The notes under the pieces are model-generated. The model was not told the DNA's origin, ran no database searches, and saw only the letters and a list, made by a program, of their open reading frames with translations. Positions 22,817 through 33,593 of a stretch of 64,000 bases of DNA are shown here, piece after piece (the first letter of the stretch is position 1; every line of letters begins with the position of its first letter). A program made the position numbers and the translations under genes. This stretch comes from Papaver somniferum (lineage: Eukaryota; Streptophyta; Magnoliopsida; Ranunculales; Papaveraceae): positions 187,200,813 through 187,264,812 of the forward strand of contig NC_039359.1 in the NCBI RefSeq assembly GCF_003573695.1, read 5' to 3'.

Positions 22817-24382
22817 TGAAAAAGCGAGGGTCTAACAACCACACCCAATATTTCGATTAGCAATTTGTATGGACTCCAATATACTTTTAAGATAATCAAC
22901 TAGACAGTCAGATTCAATCTTAATAAAATTATATCAAAGAGTTATATCTCTCTTTCTCGATTAAATATCTACTCAAGCAAGAGTCTAATTGAATACAAGA
23001 GAAATCACTTGAACGGTACCAAAGACCAATGTTCAAGTATCAATCAATTTCAATCAACAACCAAAGGTTGGATTTCCCAGTTGATCGATTTAACGCACAA
23101 CCTATATTATTTCAATTATAAAGATAAAACAATATAATGCGGAAATTGAAATAACACAGACACCAGAAATTTTGTTAACGAGGAAACCGCAAATGCAGAA
23201 AAACCCCGGGACCTAGTCCAGATTGAACACATACTGTATTAAGCCGCTACAGACACTAGCCTACTACAAACTAATTTCAGTCTGGACTATAGTTGAACCC
23301 CAATCAATCTCACACTGATCCAAGGTACAGTTGCGCTCCTACGTCTATGATCCTAGCAGGATACTACGCACTTGATTCCCTTAGCTGATCTCACCCACAA
23401 CTAAGAGTTGCTACGACCCAAAGTCGAAGACTTTAATAAAAAAAATTATATCACACAGAAAAGTCTACGATAATAGATAAATCTGTCTCCCACATAAATA
23501 CCTACGAGTTTTTGTTCCGTCTTTTGATAAATCAAGATGAACAGGAACTAATTGATAAACCAGACTTATATTCCCGAAGAACAACTCAGTATTATCAATC
23601 ACCTCACAATAATCTAAATCGTATGATGGCGAAACTAGATAATGTGGAATCACAAACGATGAGACGAAGATGTTTGTGACTATTTTTATTTCTTGCCTAT
23701 CGGAGAAATCAATCTCAAGTCAATCTTACGATTGTACTTAGTACGATAGAAACAGCAAGACCAGATCACACAACTACAAGAAAAGTAGTATCGGTCTGGC
23801 TTCACAATCCCAATGAAGTTTTCAAGTCGTTAACCTACAGGGTCTCGGTAGAAACCTAAGGTTAAAGGAGAATCGACTCTAGCTAATACAACTAGTATCA
23901 CATGGGAGGTGTGGGGATTAGGTTTCCCAGTTGCTAGAGTTCTCCCTTATCATGGTTTGCAATCAATGTTAGCTTAGTAACAAAGCATTCAATATTCATC
24001 GTTAGATGAAAACCTGATTAGATTCAAGCTAATATATTTCAACCGTTCTTGTTACACACAAATGCAATGCACGTTTATCTAGGTTCGTGTAACCGTTCCC
24101 AAACATGTACATCTAGTTGGTTCAACAGTAGTTAACCAAATGGTTAGTCGTATGAGCACTTTCACATCAACCATATTCTTCTTTAGCACAACTAGTTTAA
24201 ATGACTCAAATGAACTAGTTAGAGAGTTGTTCAATTGCTTAGATCTTTATAATAGACACAATTGAAACAAAAACGATTTGATTCACTTGAATCGATTCAT
24301 GAACTTATAGTTTTGATTACTAACATTGAAAAACATGCTTGAGATAGCACGCATGCGAGTTCGACCGAGCAGTGCTCTAACA
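22817..24382 (-). repeat. 3' LTR of the SIRE-like element
   Basis: The plus strand begins TGAAAAAGCGAGGG and ends GTGCTCTAACA, so the minus strand reads TGTTAGAGCAC...TTTTTCA. It matches 27982-28436 plus 30173-31262 at high similarity over about 1.48 kb. The inner end abuts the polypurine tract at 24383-24394. Confidence 0.85.
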
Positions 24383-24394
24383 ATCTCCCCCTTT
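24383..24394 (-). promoter_or_regulatory. Polypurine tract of the SIRE-like element
   Basis: The minus strand reads AAAGGGGGAGAT directly before the LTR start TGTTAGAGC. This site primes plus-strand DNA synthesis in copia-type elements. Confidence 0.85.
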
Positions 24395-24701
24395 GTCAAT
24401 TTTAGTGATAAAACTATCAATACATATGGAATATAAAAATAGATAAATAACCTTTTGTAGCTTTTCTTCCACATGCCTAATCTTCTTGGTTCTTCAACAT
24501 TACTCGAAATCTTAGTCGCTTCCAAGTACTCCAATGATCCCAAAGGTTGTAAGTTTAGTATCACCGTTGTTGAAAATCCGTAGTCATAACAATGAGAAAA
24601 CAAGAATTCTCAATCATTTTTATACAGTGTCATAGTATTATTATACAACATCAAAGTTCAATTGTATCACAACTTCGACAACAATACTATGTGATATGTA
24701 T

Positions 24702-25052
24702 CACTCCCCCTTAGTCAATACTCCATCTCACATGGAAACCACTCCCCCTTACATAATGATCCGAAAACCATATGTATTTGTAGTGTGAATTACACATTAA
24801 TTCTCCCCTGTTTTATCAATAAAATTGGCAAAGGTACGAAAACTAGTGGGATCCTAGTGAAATTTCCATAGAGACATTTCATGACCAAAAGAAAGCACAT
24901 ATCAACTTTTTAGATGCCATCATATAGCCGAAGCTAAATGCATTCATCAAGGAGTTTATAAAGATACAAGATAACCCCTATAATATTCCACAGCCGCACT
25001 CCCCACAAAGATTTGGCAATTAAGCACAAGTTCAATTAAGAACTCTCCCCCA
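24702..25052 (-). repeat. Series of extra polypurine-tract-like motifs
   Basis: Variants of AAGGGGGAGT on the minus strand recur at 24702-24713, 24741-24751, about 24801-24810 and 25043-25052, upstream of the terminal tract at 24383. Similar spacing and wording suggest duplication of the tract or use of secondary priming sites. Confidence 0.6.
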
Positions 25053-25819
25053 TAAAATGTCATTCCCGAAAGAACAACAATAACGACCTTACTTTCATAA
25101 TAAAGGAAGGATTTTGAATCCAAAAGTACTCAATTAAATTAACCACAAGAAAACCCATGATTAATTCAATCGGAATACAAAACTAAATTACCACAAGAGT
25201 GTGATCAATTCAATTGGTTATGCTCGACATAAAAGAGCTTACGAAGCCGCACGGTATATACATAAAATATGGATCAGGGAAGATCAATACTGCGGAATAA
25301 ACAAGGATTCATTCTATTTTCCATCATTATTTGCACAATGACGTACAATAGACATAATCCTTGTAAATAAAAGTTCATCCTATCTTCCATAAATATTTGC
25401 ATAATGTCATATAATAGGCTTAAAACTTTTGTAATGTCAAAAGTTCATTCATTCTTTTATCAATACATGCATATCGACATATGAAAGACTTAACTTTTGA
25501 CAAGGTATGGGACAATCATAGTTCACGGACGCAAACACACATATCCCATAATAAGTTTGCAATATATAAAACCATAAAGATTAATACTGCAAAAAATCAT
25601 CTTCCAAACAATTCTTTAGAATTTAAACAAGTAAACCTAAAAACAATAAAGATGAAAATGTTGGACATAGCTATGTGAAATCACAATAATGGCTATTCCA
25701 AACTCTAATTATTCTTCCTAAAAACACAAGAATAAAATTCTCATGAGAAGATTTACTAGGCAAAATAAAATCAACAAGCTAAAGACAAAGTGAACTCCTA
25801 TGCCGAAGGTGAACATGAA

Positions 25820-26230
25820 CTAGATAGACACTTCGGGATCCTCACGAGCCTTGAGGTCTTTGAGCTTGTGATTGATAGCATCAACTGATTCTTCAGAGAA
25901 GATATCCTCATTGAGAAGTTCTTTAACATGTGTCTTTATGAGACCAAGGTTAGAGGTAACCTTTTTCAACTCAGTTTTTAACACATCAAGACTCTTCAAA
26001 GTATCAACGAGCTGCAGTTTTGCTTCCTCAAAATATTTAAGGAAATCATGACCCACTTCAGCAGAAACCGTGTGCTCATTCTCAACGTTGTGATGTGTAT
26101 AGGCATAGTAGTATGAGGCATTAGGATGATCATCTTCTATTAAGGTTCTTTTCTTCCTTCCCTTGGACTCGAAACCAATACCTTTGTCAAGAAACCTTTT
26201 TGCAAAACCGCTAGAGTTGGAAGAAGACAT
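25820..26230 (-). CDS. Unknown 136-residue protein encoded in the SIRE-like element
   Basis: An intact frame in the sense direction of the element starts with ATG (MSSSNSSGFAKRF) and stops at 25820. A basic patch, GRKKRTL, lies near residue 25. The second half (about residues 65-130) is rich in Leu, Lys and Glu with heptad-like spacing (YFEEAKLQLVDTLKSLDVL), suggesting a coiled coil. I recognise no domain. It lies after the gag-like frames and about 1.4 kb before the 3' LTR, where full SIRE elements carry an envelope-like gene. Remnant of a gag or of that gene, or a captured host fragment, are all possible. Confidence 0.4.
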   Translation of the reverse strand: MSSSNSSGFAKRFLDKGIGFESKGRKKRTLIEDDHPNASYYYAYTHHNVENEHTVSAEVGHDFLKYFEEAKLQLVDTLKSLDVLKTELKKVTSNLGLIKTHVKELLNEDIFSEESVDAINHKLKDLKAREDPEVSI

Positions 26231-26739
26231 TCTTGACAGGCTACAAAAAAAAATCCCAGAGTATGCGTACGGGACTCAAGGGTTTAAATGGTTTCTTAGG
26301 GAAGGTAACTTTTAGGGTTTCTAAAAATTGATTTGTGACAGTAACACGGGTACTCGTACGAACACAATCTTGACCCATCAACAAAAGGTACGCAACCGGT
26401 CGTAATTTTACGACAAAACGGAATTTCTGCTATGTGAAAATTATCAAAATATTTTTGGTTCAATAAATTTTATATCTCAGTAGAGAAACAATTTTAGAGC
26501 ACAAGAGTAGCAGGCAACATAGTTGCAAAGAAAAACCTCTTTGAAAATGAGAAGGCCAAACGAAGATCCTCATAAGACACAACTAATACTTAAGCAAAGT
26601 TGTCTGCAGACAATAGTCTAGTTATAAACGATAAGAAGATAACTCAACTAAACAGAAAACAATTTTGACAGAAGTATACCTGATTATTAACACAACTTAC
26701 CCAACAGGATTTTTATGAGTAAGTCCTCAACCCTTGTGA

Positions 26740-27018
26740 TTAATTAGCACAAGAATGAGCTTTCAGCTCATCAGATGAACGAAGTTCATGGTTGAGTTTC
26801 TTTTTCCTTTTAAGTCTAGGAAAAAATCTCTTTTGATGTGAAAAATTATCATAAAACTTATTGTCATCAAAATATGAGACATAGTTTGAGTTCTTACCAG
26901 AAGAATTTTGACTTGAAGAGGTTGACAACCTGTTGACAATTTCTTTATAGCCTTCAATTATCTCCTTCAGGTTATTTCTCATATCATCATTTTTTTCTCC
27001 TTTTTCCTGGGATTTCAT
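26740..27018 (-). pseudogene. Unknown Lys/Asn/Ser-rich frame in the SIRE-like element
   Basis: The frame starts MKSQEKGEKND and ends KAHSCAN. It has a Ser/Asn-rich middle (STSSSQNSSGKNSN) and a basic cluster (RFFPRLKRKKK). It overlaps a frame at 26987-27181 in another phase, which suggests a frameshifted longer gene. No domain is recognised. Nucleocapsid-like basic composition is compatible with gag, but this is inference. Confidence 0.3.
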
Positions 27019-27914
27019 TTACATCAAAGGTAATGTTATCTTCAGAGGAAACGACTTGATCTTTCCTTAGACGACTTTTGTTAAGACATCTGTTCTGCTT
27101 TTGAGCACTCGAGGAACTCATTGAACTGACTTTCTTGATAGCATACACAGGGTAAGTACGAAAACTAATTGGTTTAGACATACGATGTCAGTTACACCCT
27201 TGAGGATTAAGTCTAAGGTGTGTTGAAGTTGAACGATGGAATTTTTATTCAACCTAGAGTTTCACTTCGGCTTAACAGGCTCTTTTGAATCACAAAAGAG
27301 ACATACTTTCTGATCATGAGAATGATTAGAAGGTTTATTCTTACCATCATCGTTTGGAGATTTCTTCCTCCCATTTGATGTGCAACATCCTTGATTAATG
27401 GAGATTTCAGGCACATCCTTTTTAATAGGAAGGGATTCTGGTTTTACTTCTGAAATTGGAGCCTTTTTAGTTTCAAGACAAGTAGATTCTATAGAGGACT
27501 TTTTGACACGTCCTTGAATAGAGAGTTTATTCAAGCGATGTTCAATTTCCAAAATATCCTTTTCAAGACTTGCCTTAAGTAGGATACGTGAAGACTGATC
27601 TTCAGTGTTTTTGGAATTGCAGTCTCTTACTACACCAAGAAGGATACTGACATGGTTTTTCAACCGATTAAATCAATCATCTTGGATTATAACCAGATTT
27701 AGAATCAGTTCACTCTCTTCAGCTGTTTCCATTTCATTAGTAGAGATACTCTTTCGAAGGGTAATCGGAACAACACGTCAGTGTCTGTCTGTCTCGTCAG
27801 GACACTAGGTTCGTCTATATTTGAGACTAAAGAATCTTTCTCTTTAATAGATACACTCGAGACATAACTTTTATTTCTGGTGATGTGTTTATCAGAGATA
27901 GCACTCTTGTCCAT
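26987..27914 (-). pseudogene. Broken gag-like region of the SIRE-like element
   Basis: Frames 27914-27705 (MDKSAISDKHITR), 27663-27262 (MKNHVSILLGVVRD) and 27181-26987 (MSKPISFRTYPVY) follow each other on the minus strand just after the primer-binding-like site. That is the position of gag. The second frame contains KVCLFCDSKEP, possibly the first half of a zinc knuckle. The frames are in different phases, so the gene is disrupted. No clear capsid similarity was seen, so the gag label rests on position. Confidence 0.4.
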
Positions 27915-28431
27915 AGAGTCATATCGCTACAAACACAGACTTGTAAGGTATTTTAACGTGTTTGCCTACTCTAATACCAATTGAAAAAGTGAGGGTCTAA
28001 CAACCATACCCAATATTTCGATTAGCAATCTGTATGGACTAACTCCAATATAATTTTAACAGAATCAACTAGACAGTCAGACTCAATCTTAATAAAAGTA
28101 TATCAAAGAGTTATATCTCTCTTTCTAGATTCAATACTTACTCAAGCAAATAGAAATCTGCGAGTCTAATTGAATACAAGAGAAATCACTTGAACGGTAC
28201 CAAAGACCAATGTTCAAGTATCAATCAATTTCAATCAACAACCAAAGGTTGGATTTCCCAGTTGATCGATTTAACAAACAGCCTGTGATATTTCAATTAT
28301 ATAACAAAATATAATGCGAAAAAGAAATAACACAGACACCAGAAGTTTTGTTAACGAGGAAACTTAAAATGCAGAAAAACCCCGGGACCTAGTCCAGATT
28401 GAACACACATTGTATTAAGCCGCTACAGGCA

Positions 28432-28436
28432 CTAGC
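28432..28436. repeat. Left target-site duplication CTAGC
   Basis: CTAGC precedes TGGTGGCTC and recurs at 30173-30177 after ACTCATCA. When the insert is removed, the sequence GCCGCTACAGGCACTAGCCT is restored, as in the sister LTR near 23250. Confidence 0.9.
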
Positions 28437-30172
28437 TGGTGGCTCTCTAAAAGAGTCACAGAAATGATACCTGCAAGTGCACAGGGTCTGCTGTAGTGAG
28501 TGTGCAAGGCAGGGTCGAACCACAAAGACTAGGGTGTATAGTTGAAGTTTTTAAGCTAGTTATCTAAATTAACAAGGCAGTAACTAAAGCAATGAGGTAA
28601 CAGTGACAGAGAACAAAGAAAGTGAAATTCAGTGGCAGTGAATAAGAAACATTGAAACAAAGATAAACAAACCAAGGTTGTGAGCCAAGGGCAGTGATAA
28701 AGAAACAAAGGCAGGTCCTCCAGCTATGTTCTTGTCCCTTGCTAGTTATCAGTCAGCTTCTAGGCTTTCTGAATAACTAGATGACAGTTGCGGTTCAAAG
28801 CCGGTTGTTCATCTAAGGGTTGGTCTAGAAAGGAGGTTAAAGGCACTAAAATGAATTCTAAACCTTGTGATAGTTGGGGCTCTCACACTTCAACTACCCG
28901 CAGAGAAGCTTGCTTAGTGTTTTAACAACCTATAAGGATATTCAATCCTAGACAATTCAAGCACAACAAGATCAAAGCATGGATAGGATAAAAACAATTG
29001 AAATGCACAACATCATTTAAAATAAAAACTAACCCTTGAGGCACTGGCTATTCCAGTCCTCTTGGGTGAAGCACTGGCTAGTCCAGGTATAACTTCTAAC
29101 ACACACCCACACATCATATTTATAGTTACAAGCTTCAATTAGGGTTCTACACAAGTTTTCCCCAAATCCCCAAAAATAGCAGAAATTAGGGTTATTGATT
29201 TACCTAATTTGATGGGATGATTCGTTCCCATGTCTTCAACCCATCCTTCCTCTGCTCTTCCTTCTCCATCTCCTGTTCCAACTGCTCCTCTAGCTCGAGC
29301 TATTTTATCAATTTCTCTTCTTTCCTGTCTCTGAAACCCTAGGAGAGAAATTGGTATGATAGCTGGCTAGAAAGAAGGGGAAATAGGTAGGCATTAGTAG
29401 GTGATAACCATGATGGATTTTGGTGGTGGTTGGCGACGAAGAGATGGTGGTTGTGGTGGTGGTTGAGAAGAGGCAGTGGAGTTGCAGACGGAGAAGAAGA
29501 TGGGTTCGATGGAGAATATGAGAAGGGGTTGTTTGGTACGGGGTATAGGTGTTTGGTACTCGGGTGTTGAGCGGGTGTAGCAAATGTTGATGCGCAGCAA
29601 GGATGAGACGTTGGATGCGAAGATGATGGATCGATCTAACGGCGAGACGGAGGCAGATCTTGAGCGACCGTTGGATTCTAGATACAACAATTCTGACGTT
29701 CCAGATGAGAGTTAGGTGCTATGATGTTTGACAGGAGCTTCAGAGTTTGATGCACTGTGATGAAGCGACCGTTGGATGCATCTGTGGATCCAATCTGACG
29801 GCTACGAGCTTAGGCAGGCTCTGGGCTTGGTCTTGGACTTAGTTTAGAGTTTGGGCTTAGATAATTCTGAGCCCGCTTCTTCTTTAAGAACAAATTCTTC
29901 CTTCCAAGCCCACTTCTAGTTGGTCCGGCTCTTGCAAACATCATTCTTCGCTGCCTTTCTGCGGGAGTCTTTGTCGTTTCTTTGCTCTTTTCACTCCGTG
30001 AGTTAACCAGGCTTTATTTAGTACCTAAAAATACAAAATTAATTAAGAAAAGTATTTATTCTTGAAAACAATGAAAATACAGAATATGGGATAAAATGTA
30101 GAATTAATGCACAAAAGATGAGTTAAATGCCAAGAAAAATATATAGAAATATGCACTATTTAGCACTCATCA
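28437..30172 (-). mobile_element. Solo LTR (1736 bp) nested in the SIRE-like 5' LTR
   Basis: The plus strand starts TGGTGGCTC and ends GCACTCATCA, and both sides carry CTAGC. On the minus strand it reads TGATGAGTGCTAAATAGTGC, a start shared by many plant Ty3/gypsy LTRs. A TATA-like ACTATAAATATG lies on the minus strand near 29120. It carries no coding domain; frames at 29308-29690 are incidental. The sister LTR lacks this segment, which fixes both borders. Confidence 0.9.
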
Positions 30173-30177
30173 CTAGC
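30173..30177. repeat. Right target-site duplication CTAGC
   Basis: It matches 28432-28436 and is followed by CTACTACAAAC, which resumes the interrupted LTR. Confidence 0.9.
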
Positions 30178-31844
30178 CTACTACAAACTAACTTCTATCT
30201 GGACTGTAGTTGAACCGCAATCAATCTCACACTGATCCAAGGTACAGTTGTGCTCCTACGTCTCTGATCCCAACAGGATACTACGCACTTGATTCCCTTA
30301 GCTGATCTCACCCACAACTAAGAGTTGCTACGACCCAAAATCGAAGACTATCATAAACAAATCTGTATCACACAGAAAAGTCTACGGTAATAGATAAATC
30401 TGTCTCCCACAGAAATACCTATGAATTTTTGTTCTGTTTTTTGATAAATCAAGGTGAACATGAACCAATTGATAAACCAGACTTATATTCCCGAAGAACA
30501 GCTTAGTATTATCAATCACCTCACAATAATCTAAATCGTATAATGGAGAAACTAGATATTGAGGAATCACAAATGATGAGACGAAGATGTTTGTGACTAC
30601 TTTTATATCTTGCCTATCGGAGAAATCAATCTCAAGCCAATCTTACGATTGTACTTAGTACGATAGAAACAACAAGATCAGATCACACAACTACAAGAAA
30701 AGTAGTATCGATCTGGCTTCACAATCCCAATGAAGTCTTCAAGTCGTTAACCTACAGGGTATTGGTAGAAACCTAAGGTTAAAGTAGAATAGACTCTAGC
30801 TAATACAACTAGTATCACACATGAGGTGTGGGGATTAGGTTTCCCAGTTGCTAGAGTTCTCCTTTATATAGTCTTTTAAATCAGGGTTTGCAATCAATGT
30901 TAGGTTAGTAACAAAGCATTCAATATTCACCGTTAGATGAAAACTTGATTAGATTCAAGCTAATATCTTTCAACCGTTAGATCGAAATTTAGCATGTTAC
31001 ACACAAATGAAATGCACGTTTATCTAGGTTCGTGCAACCATACCCAAATATGTGCGTCTAGTTGGTTCAACAGTAGTTAACCAAATGGTTATCCATATAA
31101 GCACTTTCATATCAACCATATTCTTCTTTACCACAACTAGTTAAAATTACTCAAATGAACTAGTTGGAGAGTTGTTCAATTGCTTAGATCTTTATAATAG
31201 ACAGAATTGAAACAAAAACGATTTGATTCACTCGAATCGATTCATGAACTTTATAGCCACGGTTTGCAAAGTTGCATTCCTTAGTTTATATAAATTTAAG
31301 TTCACGAATAATCATTTTTAGAAAATAACCAACTTAAGTACGTGGACTGGTACGCGGACTTAAGTACCCTGAATGAGTTTGTAAACAGTTCACAAACTCC
31401 AGCAGATTTTCACGGGAAGATAACCTCCGACAGTATGCAGGACTGGGTTCGCGGACTCTGTTCCGGTTTTCCCGAGAAGCAAAGTACGCATACTTTGGTT
31501 CAAGGAATAAGGACTTGTACATGTATGAGTTACCACACAATGCTTATATCCAACCATGGTTATATAATCTAAACTCTCATTTCAATCATTGAAACATTCT
31601 TAGAGGACGTTATATAGTTGTTGTTCACAAGCCATTTTTCGTCAAAGCCATTTTCAAGTGATTGAAACTTAACATGACTTTCGTCACTAGTAAAGATGAA
31701 CTTGGCCAAAGCGAAAGCTTACCAACACATATTTCGAGAGATAGATAAGCGAGATCGGAAGATCTATAAGTGATTTCCCTGCTAACAGAAGTTTTATTGG
31801 AAGATAGAATGTGGATTGTACCTTAATCCCTAAGATTTGGAAGC

Positions 31845-32425
31845 AGTGTTGGTGGATTCGTCATGTTGGAGCTGATATTATGATTAATTCATATGGTTCT
31901 CTTAGAGAGACTACAGCTGGGTATGTTGTTGTTCTAGAAATACACTAAGTACCGTTTTAGACTGTGCTTCGGAGGTTCTTTACCTATCTTTGTTGTTGCT
32001 CGTGAGCTTCATGGGTTGAGTTAGGTTTGATTTGGCTATAGAACTTCATGTTCAAAGATTCCATATCTGCTGCTGAAGAAGATTGATCCTAAATCTCCAT
32101 GGAACTTACTATATATTTGGAGAAGAGTTAATAGATTACTGGAGTTTTTCTCTCATGTGAAGATTAGCCATTGTTGTAGAGAGACCAATCATGCAGTTCA
32201 CAATCTTGCTAGTTTGCACCCTAGTAGCAATTATGTGTGTTTGAGAGCCGATCAGTTTAGTCAGGAGTTGCAGGTAATTCTGCAGGAAGATTAAAATGAT
32301 ATTGTGTAACTGAGTTAGCTTTTTAGTTTTCCTTTATATTTCTTTATTTTAGTGTAGTTTATTTGTTTTGGTTCTAGGTTTTCCTTAACACTAATAATTG
32401 TATCCAAAATAAAATAAAATATGAT
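31845..32425 (+). pseudogene. 3' tail of a LINE (RNase H domain remnant)
   Basis: The frame ending at 32294 reads PKSPWNLLYIWRRVNRLLEF, then SHVKISHCCRETNHAVHNLA, and ends QVILQED. The RETNHAVHNLA pattern is the conserved end of the RNase H domain at the C-terminus of plant L1 ORF2. Upstream parts (31845-32060) are in other phases with stops. About 130 bp of 3' tail with A-rich AATAAAATAAAATATG follow. It is a 5'-truncated, dead insertion in the opposite orientation to the large LINE at 36404. Confidence 0.65.
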
Positions 32426-32645
32426 CAACATTGATGGATTGTTATATATTTGTGTAAGTATCTTATTAAGAATAGTGAATAACTATATGCCAAACCCCTC
32501 TCGTACAGCGTAGGATGTACAAAGAGTTGGAGAAGAAGAAAATAACATAATTTAGAAGTCTTCTCTTCCATACTCATTGAGTGGTTAAGTGTGTGCTTGG
32601 AGGTGAAGAAGCATATGAGGCTGAACTTCGGTGAAAAAGAGAACC

Positions 32646-32695
32646 ATCCTAGTGCCACATCTCTGAAGAAATCCTAGTGCCACATCTCTGAAGAA
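32646..32695. repeat. Perfect tandem duplication of 25 bp
   Basis: ATCCTAGTGCCACATCTCTG followed by AAGAA occurs twice, head to tail, without mismatch. Confidence 0.95.
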
Positions 32696-32822
32696 AATTT
32701 GGAAGGTGCATTTGGGGGTGTGACACCTACCATAGTGCTTGAACTTAGTTCACAGGCAACCCCATATATCCCGACTTTTACAGCTAGGTACTCTCTAGTC
32801 AGCTACGTAATTGTTCCCTTGA

Positions 32823-33190
32823 CTCACTACTTGATGCGGAGTCCCCCTTCTATCTAGGTATACAGAACTTATGGCTTAAATTAATTTATAAGATAGCTCC
32901 TATTAATAAGAGTTTCTCTAATTCCAGTGCTCAAAAAGTACCACGACCAATGCCTCAGAATTGAGACCTACCAGCAACCCATCTAGGTCCTAGGAACAAT
33001 GGTTTTTGTTGCACTCACTACTTGATACCAAGTCCCCCTTCTGGTTATACAGAACTTATGGCTTAAATTAATCTATAGCCCTGTTAATAAGAGTTTCTCT
33101 AATTATTCTAGTGTTCAAAAAGTACCACGACCAATGATTCAGAATTGAGACCTATCAGCAACTCATCCAGGAACAATGGTTTTATTTGCA
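32823..33190. repeat. Tandem duplication of about 190 bp downstream of the H2A.Z gene
   Basis: Units 32823-33013 and 33014-33190 share CTCACTACTTGAT, AAGTCCCCCTTCT-like, CAGAACTTATGGCTTAAATT and GTACCACGACCAATG words in the same order. Small deletions make the second unit shorter. It lies about 400 bp past the end of the H2A.Z reading frame. Confidence 0.8.
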
Positions 33191-33593
33191 GAACCCAAGG
33201 CATATTCTCGCTATTCTCATTTAACACAGACCAATTCTAGCTAATGATAAAGACACTAGCACTATAGTATTAGGACAACTAAACATCTATTAACATAATA
33301 TCAAAAGGCTTCCCAAGAGGTAAAAGATGCAATCCAAAGGAAATAACAGATTTAGTCAACAATCACTAGTTCATTAAGCAGATCCAATCTAAGTTAGAAA
33401 ACAAGGAAAGAAAATGAAGTGGTTCAAGAAATTGAAACTAGTATGAACACTACTATGTCTAATCAAGCCCCGCCAACACATTTAAGACTTACAAGGTACA
33501 ACCAACACCAAGTCCTTAATTGGCAGAAAGTAAAATAAGAGACCCAAGAAAGACATTAAACTTACAGGAAACCCTAGTGGGAACCCTAGTTTT

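Larger units (their letters stand above)
22817..31262 (-). mobile_element. Non-autonomous SIRE-like (Ty1/copia) LTR retrotransposon
   Basis: Two related LTRs (22817-24382 and 27982 to about 31262, the latter holding a nested solo LTR) enclose about 3.6 kb. On the minus strand the upstream LTR is followed by a tRNA-primer-like site, TTGGTATTAGAG near 27980-27969. The downstream LTR is preceded by AAAGGGGGAGAT at 24394-24383, the polypurine tract typical of SIRE/Maximus elements, directly before TGTTAGAGCAC. The interior codes for several small unfamiliar proteins but shows no protease, integrase or reverse transcriptase motif. It therefore appears to be a reduced derivative that needs proteins from a complete relative. 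No target duplication was found because the right LTR's outer end is atypical. Confidence 0.75.
27982..31262 (-). repeat. 5' LTR of the SIRE-like element, interrupted by a nested solo LTR
   Basis: It starts TGAAAAAGTGAGGG and matches the 3' LTR, with 28437-30177 as inserted DNA. Similarity to the other LTR ends near 31262, after TTCATGAACTTTATAG. The two then differ completely: the 3' LTR has a short end with GAGCAGTGCTCTAACA, whereas here unrelated sequence containing ACGTGGACTGGTACGCGGAC follows. An alternative outer end is TGCTAACA at 31789. Confidence 0.75.

Noticed and set aside
29308..29690. Thr/Ser/Pro-rich minus-strand ORFs
   Set aside because: They are within the nested solo LTR, overlap each other in different phases, and resemble translated CCACCA-type simple sequence.
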